From: Welwitschia mirabilis
Lineage: Eukaryota > Gnetophyta > Gnetopsida > Welwitschiales
Reading direction: 5' to 3'
Assembly (NCBI GenBank): GCA_051453625.1
Contig: JBOZIK010000001.1
Location: 176,799,870 to 176,863,869 of the forward strand
DNA length: 64,000 nucleotides
The position numbers and the translations under genes were made by a program. Positions 58,349 through 64,000 of the stretch are shown here, piece by piece (position 1 is the first letter of the stretch; each line of letters begins with the position of its first letter). Below the pieces are notes generated by a model. It made no database searches, was not told the origin of the DNA, and was given only the letters and a program-made list of their open reading frames with translations.

Positions 58349-58764
58349 ATTACTTGAATTCATAAATAGTCATTATGTTAATTATTATTTTGATGAGAGA
58401 CAGATTCTATTTATTCATAAAAGTATGACTTACAGTACTTGAAGTTTACTTAATGATGATTTTCCTTCTTGAGATAAAATTTATTTATTAGAGGTCATAC
58501 TTTTCGGTTATTATTTGATGAAATTTGTTAAAAATCATGAATCTTTGCCCATGTATTTATGAAATATTTTATTTCAATCAAATGAAAAATTTATGAATTC
58601 TTGAGAATCTTCTTGGAGTACTTGAATTTATGCATTATTATTATATTGTAATTGGAAAATTTCCCTAGAAAATTTTATTCGAAGACTTTATAAGATTTTG
58701 TAATAAGTTGATGTTTTCTTGAGTCTATCAGAAGTTTTGTAATGTATCTTTGATAAAATTTCTT
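58349..58764. other. Unassigned AT-rich piece between gaps
   Basis: Does not match the expected rest of the copia 3 LTR or of the G2 LTR by eye. Composition and a TTTATGCAT phrase resemble gypsy LTR sequence, so it may be part of the G4 5' LTR. Confidence 0.3.
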
Positions 58765-59553
58765 NNNNNNNNNNNNNNNNNNNNNNNNNNNNNNNNNNNN
58801 NNNNNNNNNNNNNNNNNNNNNNNNNNNNNNNNNNNNNNNNNNNNNNNNNNNNNNNNNNNNNNNNNNNNNNNNNNNNNNNNNNNNNNNNNNNNNNNNNNNN
58901 NNNNNNNNNNNNNNNNNNNNNNNNNNNNNNNNNNNNNNNNNNNNNNNNNNNNNNNNNNNNNNNNNNNNNNNNNNNNNNNNNNNNNNNNNNNNNNNNNNNN
59001 NNNNNNNNNNNNNNNNNNNNNNNNNNNNNNNNNNNNNNNNNNNNNNNNNNNNNNNNNNNNNNNNNNNNNNNNNNNNNNNNNNNNNNNNNNNNNNNNNNNN
59101 NNNNNNNNNNNNNNNNNNNNNNNNNNNNNNNNNNNNNNNNNNNNNNNNNNNNNNNNNNNNNNNNNNNNNNNNNNNNNNNNNNNNNNNNNNNNNNNNNNNN
59201 NNNNNNNNNNNNNNNNNNNNNNNNNNNNNNNNNNNNNNNNNNNNNNNNNNNNNNNNNNNNNNNNNNNNNNNNNNNNNNNNNNNNNNNNNNNNNNNNNNNN
59301 NNNNNNNNNNNNNNNNNNNNNNNNNNNNNNNNNNNNNNNNNNNNNNNNNNNNNNNNNNNNNNNNNNNNNNNNNNNNNNNNNNNNNNNNNNNNNNNNNNNN
59401 NNNNNNNNNNNNNNNNNNNNNNNNNNNNNNNNNNNNNNNNNNNNNNNNNNNNNNNNNNNNNNNNNNNNNNNNNNNNNNNNNNNNNNNNNNNNNNNNNNNN
59501 NNNNNNNNNNNNNNNNNNNNNNNNNNNNNNNNNNNNNNNNNNNNNNNNNNNNN
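58765..59553. other. 789-N gap
   Basis: Hides the junctions of copia 3, G2 and G4. The open frame that spans it is an artefact. Confidence 0.95.
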
Positions 59554-59722
59554 TATTAAGGAAGTTACAAATTCTTGAGATGGATGTTATAAGTTTAAAT
59601 TTTTAATCAATAATATAGATAGTTTTTAATTAATGCTTTTGATAGAGGAGAATAATTAGGATTTAATCACTTACTGAATAATTAACATTTGTAAGTTTAA
59701 AATATAAAAAGCAGGCATTACA
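59554..59722 (+). repeat. End of G4 gypsy 5' LTR
   Basis: Ends GGCATTACA and is followed by a primer-site-like sequence; similar to the ends of G3 (45,787) and reversed G2 (49,855). Confidence 0.6.
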
Positions 59723-59804
59723 TTTTAGGTATTAAAGCATCGGAGCAAGTTTTAAAGTTTTCAACATTAGAAATATTCAAGGTTTTACATTTTGGTATTA
59801 GAGC
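59723..59804 (+). promoter_or_regulatory. G4 primer binding site, duplicated
   Basis: TTTTAGGTATTAAAGC (59,723-59,738) after ATTACA, and again TTTGGTATTAGAGC (59,791-59,804) after TTTACA, 67 bases on. The leader after the second copy (TTAGGTTATGATTTCACTAGG) matches that after the single site of G1 (TAGGTTATGATTTTCTAGG). Confidence 0.65.
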
Positions 59805-62800
59805 ATTAGGTTATGATTTCACTAGGCATAGCTATTATGAAGAGAAGTATTCATACAATATGAAATCCTAGGTTTTGACTTTCACTAGGCATGAGTTTAT
59901 CATGAAGGATCTCAACTACATTATTCATATTTTATTAGAATCTAACAGAGTCTAAAGCACCACCAAAAGTATCATTTAATATATATTATACATACATGTT
60001 AATAAATAATCTAAAATAATAACAACAATAATAATAATAATAATAATAAAGTTATAAAGTAAAAATTATATATTATTAAGAGCCTGGCGTAATTGCTTTC
60101 ACCATTTAGGTTTTTTAAAAAATAATTTAAAAAAATGGTTGATGTGATGCTATAGCAATCACTTTGGAAATAGTAACAAGTCAACCCTTATTGAAAAGAA
60201 AGCCCATGTGTGGTGTATAAATAGTATTATTTTTAGTAACATATTAGACCTTAACTATAAGCACCCCTTCAATGTGTAACACCTTATCATGATGGCAGGG
60301 AGAATCGAACCGTCCATCCACTTTTTGTTTTTATTTATTTTTAACCATCAGATCAGCATTTGATGATGGCAAAGAAAAGGCATTATGAAAAGGAAACATG
60401 TCCAACAACATCTATATTAAATAAGGCATAGAAAAGCATTATGTTTAAGGCCAAAAGAAAATGGAGGAGAGGCTTGCATTAATTACAACAATCTACCACT
60501 TGATATTGGATTTGCATAAGGTGAACGTGTTCAAGGAAGAGAAAGGTATTACTTAAGAAAGGAAGGACTCGATCTAAAATTGTTAGAGTTTTTGTAACTA
60601 CAGGGTTAAAGCTTAGTAACGAATTATTTGTTCTCTTAGTCGTATCCATGGAAGCATGGTTAAATAATTCCCAAATATTTCTTTAGGATACATTCCTTAG
60701 TGTAAAACCTTATTGTATTAGTGCCAGCAAGTGTAGGATTTTAAAAGAAGATGTCTAGGCTTGCATAAAACACCCCATTACTTTTCAAGATTCTTCTTGA
60801 AGACTATTTCTTCAATAGTTGTAATTCATCCTTGTTTCTCGCTACTTTCTATAAGCGCATTAGGGCTAAACCTTAAGACCTTCAAAATTAATGGTGATAT
60901 CAAGGAAAATCTTGAGTCTATATATCTACAAACTATTTCATGTGCTAATAACCTCCTTCTCACTATTAGAGACATCATTTACAAAAGGAAATGCCTGTTT
61001 CTTTTAAATAAGTTCAAATTTCTTTCACTTTAAGGTAAAAGTGTAAATAGAATGGCTGTATTTTCTAAGACGATCTATTACAGAATACTTAGCTATGATG
61101 GATTCATACTTTTCCAATACTAACTAGCTGGATGGCAACTTTGCACAATAAGTGCTCTTTTTTCTAGCATGACATTATTCATCAGATCTCCCTTCTCCTT
61201 TCACATAGGTGTCCATTCCCTAATGCATTATCTTCTCTTATGTGGTGCTATAGCAACCCTCCTCTGTTCCTCTTTTCTCTTCCATTAATCATATCTATGC
61301 ATTCATTTCTCCTCTGCGTAAGCTACCATTTGGTTGTTTCTAAAGAACAACTAGAAAATTTTACCAAAATTATTCATTAAACTTATTCTTCCTTACCACC
61401 ATTAGGCTTGCATTATTAAATAAGGGTGAAATTTGGGTCTTTATGTCAAAATGTTGCTATCAAGCAATCTTATGCCAGTAAATACCTCAGACAACAGTAT
61501 GTATCTAGATCACTTCAATGCTTTTAAAAATGTTACAAATGCTAATATTTTAGGGTTCTATCCCTTTTCCTTAAAAATATCTATTGTTATCAATTTATGA
61601 TCTCTTTCTTATTATTAAAGCAAAACCTCTCTAAGAGAATAGCACATTCTCTGAGTAAGATTGATGATCCAAATTTATTATTTTAAATGGTAACTAATTT
61701 TGCTTTTCTAGTTTTATTTCTAAGGTCTTTTGTTATCAACTGATATTTTTATCCTATTGCTGCCAAAATGCTTGTGAGTTTATGAGTCTAATTTTACTTT
61801 ACCAATGCTTTAAACTAGTTTTAAAAAGTATCTAGTTTACAGCCATAACCAGGTATCATCTTTCTAGATCTTAGTGACGCTTTCCCAACCTCTGAATTTG
61901 AGGGTTTATTGATGTAATTTCTTACACTTGAAAGGTCTAGAAAATGCAGCTAATCTGCTATGTTATTAATGAAAGGTTCTTTTCCTATGAAGCTTTATTT
62001 TAATGTCTATCTAATAATCTACAAATTCAAGGTCCTTGAAATATCAAAAGGTGTAGATATTTTTCTTGTAAACATATAGCACTTTTGAGAGAAAATCTAA
62101 AATTTCTGGCTATAAAGACTTTTTCTTAGTATGTGATAATGACTTTTATGGATCTCTATGTCAATATTTAGGATTCATAAAGATCAAACACCTGCTTCCT
62201 TCCCAATACTTGTATTCTAACATTGAAAAATACTATTAGCAGTATGCCTTTTAAACTTTCATAATCTCATATTTTCTCAAAGTCTTAAACATTCTAAGTC
62301 TTCACATAAGTCCAATGTTCTTCTAAAGGTGAAGCCTCTTTGATTAAAAAATCCTCTTAATTACTAGTTTTAAAATAGATTATATTTAATTCTATTCTCA
62401 TTTGATACTATATTAGATGTCCTTTCTATATCTTTTTCCTTATGGATACAAAGTTCTTTAACTTATTCTTTATTTGAAGTAGAATTCTAATGATACTCTT
62501 CTTTAATAAATGCTTTATTTACATCCTCTACTTTTAGCAAATCTTTTATATGCTCTTCATATTTGAACAAATGTACACAAGTCTTGCAAATTCCCCTCAT
62601 CTCTGGATAACCTTGATTATTTCTTCATGAATTTTGGTAAGACCTCCTTAGCTTAAAATAGCTTTCATGGTTTTCTCAAAATTTCTCAATCTTTGAAGAT
62701 AATTTTTCTGCCCATGTAGTCTTACAATCCATAATTGAAAATTTCTTATGATTTAACATGCTTGTATACAAGAATTTGTTTTAAGGATAAGGATTTAAAT

Positions 62801-64000
62801 GAAAATTTATTTCACTTGAACCAATGTACATATAACACATGAATTAAAGTACTATGATGATGTTCCTATTTGAATACATTGTTATCTACATTTTTATCAT
62901 TCTCACAAAATAGACTTTTTGTTGAGCCTTTATTAAAATAGGTGCTAATGTACCAAGAGAAAATCATAATGTTACATTAGATAGGGCTTGGAAAGTGAGT
63001 TAAAGTTACCCTTTCATACCTTCCCTTCTTAGTTGTAATGCCAATCATTGTAGTTCATACAAGTTACTTGTTGAAATTCATAGCAATTCTCTTTTACCAC
63101 ATTCTTTTTGAGAACTTGATTCTTTTGGTATAATAAGTTATTTCATTCTTGCATTTTAATAAAATAAATCTAGTCTCCATATGACCTTACATAATGAACT
63201 TCAATAAGCAAATAACAAAAGGTCTTTCATAGATAATAGATGAGGTAAACCTTATTTTTTCTTCACTTGGTAAAATTGCTAAAGATTTTTATGTACATTT
63301 TTATTTTCAACTATATTTTAAGTAAGATTCTTATAAAACTGAAATCATAGGTGCTTGGCCTTGAAACGATAGTTTACTAAATTAGAGTAACTTGAAACTT
63401 TTATTTAGGCACTAGCCTTGTAAAATCATTATTCAACTTCCTTAATAAAGTTTTGTATCATGAGATATAATATTAGATACTTGTTTTTATTGTTACCAAT
63501 CGACCAATCTCTATACTTCATATCTTGATTGATTAGATTGCAGTATGTTATGTTATACATATCAACCTTGAAGTGAGAATTTAACTAAGAAGTATCAGAA
63601 AGGCACTGAAAGAAGCACATAACAAAGGAGTGTAGTGTGGAAGATATCTATAATTTTTTGAGTTTAAGCTTAAGGAATTTCTACATAACAACTTTAGAAG
63701 TGTATGTCACAATTTTAAGTAAGAGATTCTAGTGTTTCCAACTTGAGTTGTAGTTTTGAATTTAATGGTTCAAGCATATTTTATATGTTCAAAGCAAGGA
63801 GGTTGTGGAGATGTTTTAGCTTAAGAAATTAAATGATTCAACTTATTTGTAAGTGTATCCAACTGTTATCTTAGAAATTTCTTACATGAGAAATATCCTA
63901 GTTCACAACTTTTTCTCTAATCAAGTGATCATTATGGAATGGAAAAGATTAGAAGGTCATGATTAATATAAGAGTTTATATAAATTTTTAAAGTCAGTAT
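59805..64000 (+). mobile_element. G4 interior, related to G1
   Basis: Leader and 3' part are shared with G1: 63,230-63,800 matches 18,690-19,300 (for example TCACTTGGTAAA, CATAACAACTTTAGAAGTGT). No gag-pol domain is visible in any frame. The open frame 60,761-61,033 (90 codons, ISALGLNLKTFKINGDIKEN) has no recognised domain and I cannot decide whether it is real. The middle part 60.6-62.3 kb is less AT-rich than its surroundings. Confidence 0.55.
60017..60050. repeat. (AAT)n microsatellite
   Basis: About ten AAT/AAC units (ATAACAACAATAATAATAAT...), a simple repeat in the G4 leader. Confidence 0.9.

Noticed and set aside
55109-59559. Long open frames made of unknown residues
   Set aside because: They consist almost wholly of N; only the flanking copia pol is real.
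60761-61033. Plus-strand open frame of 90 codons in G4 interior
   Set aside because: Somewhat gene-like, but no domain recognised and no splice or promoter support; left undecided inside the G4 entry.
1-64000. Organelle insert, rRNA or bacterial operon
   Set aside because: No conserved organellar or rRNA stretch seen; composition and content are uniform nuclear transposon sequence.

Overview
This window is a gene-poor, very AT-rich stretch of a plant nuclear genome (seed plant; a monocot is possible, the species cannot be told). I find no intact host gene, rRNA, tRNA or organelle insert. Nearly everything recognisable is transposon: two decayed CACTA (En/Spm) transposase genes, three Ty1/copia elements of the Sirevirus kind, and several Ty3/gypsy elements with 2.4-3.3 kb LTRs that look Tekay/Del-like from their LTR ends, tRNA-Met-type primer sites and one gag remnant. 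Everything is degenerate, and most in-frame stops sit at former CAA, CAG, CGA or TGG codons, which points to long cytosine methylation and deamination. N gaps lie at 2255-2354, 20393-20492, 23647-23688, 36972-37071, 39101-39110, 45424-45450, 55125-55664, 56241-56783, 57016-57115, 58249-58348 and 58765-59553.

Layout. 1-5.3 kb: CACTA copy A, transposase TNP2 on the + strand, broken by a gypsy LTR fragment near 5.4 kb. 5.78-6.16 kb: a CACTA-type terminus with a dense array of palindromic units. 6.2-11.85 kb: no named gene, but scattered minus-strand exon-like pieces of an unidentified gene. 11.85-22.5 kb: gypsy element G1 (+), two LTRs around a 5.6 kb interior without visible pol domains. 22.67-29.57 kb: copia 1 (-), which kept gag, protease and an env-like ORF but lost integrase, reverse transcriptase and RNase H. 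29.6-31.5 kb: nothing recognised. 31.5-42.4 kb: CACTA copy B, TNP2 on the - strand, split by copia 2 (32,886-40,001), with a perfect 5-bp target duplication. 43.16-45.99 kb: LTR and primer site of gypsy G3 (+). 45.99-51.48 kb: gypsy G2 (-), two long LTRs around a 0.55 kb interior. 51.48-58.25 kb: copia 3 (+) inside the 5' LTR of G2. 59.55-64 kb: LTR end and interior of G4 (+), a relative of G1.

The order of events can be read from the nesting: CACTA copies are oldest; copia 2 entered CACTA B; G2 sits in the interior of G3; copia 3 sits in an LTR of G2. No genes act together as a host pathway. What works together is the anatomy of each element: LTR promoter, tRNA primer site, gag-pol, polypurine tract, LTR.
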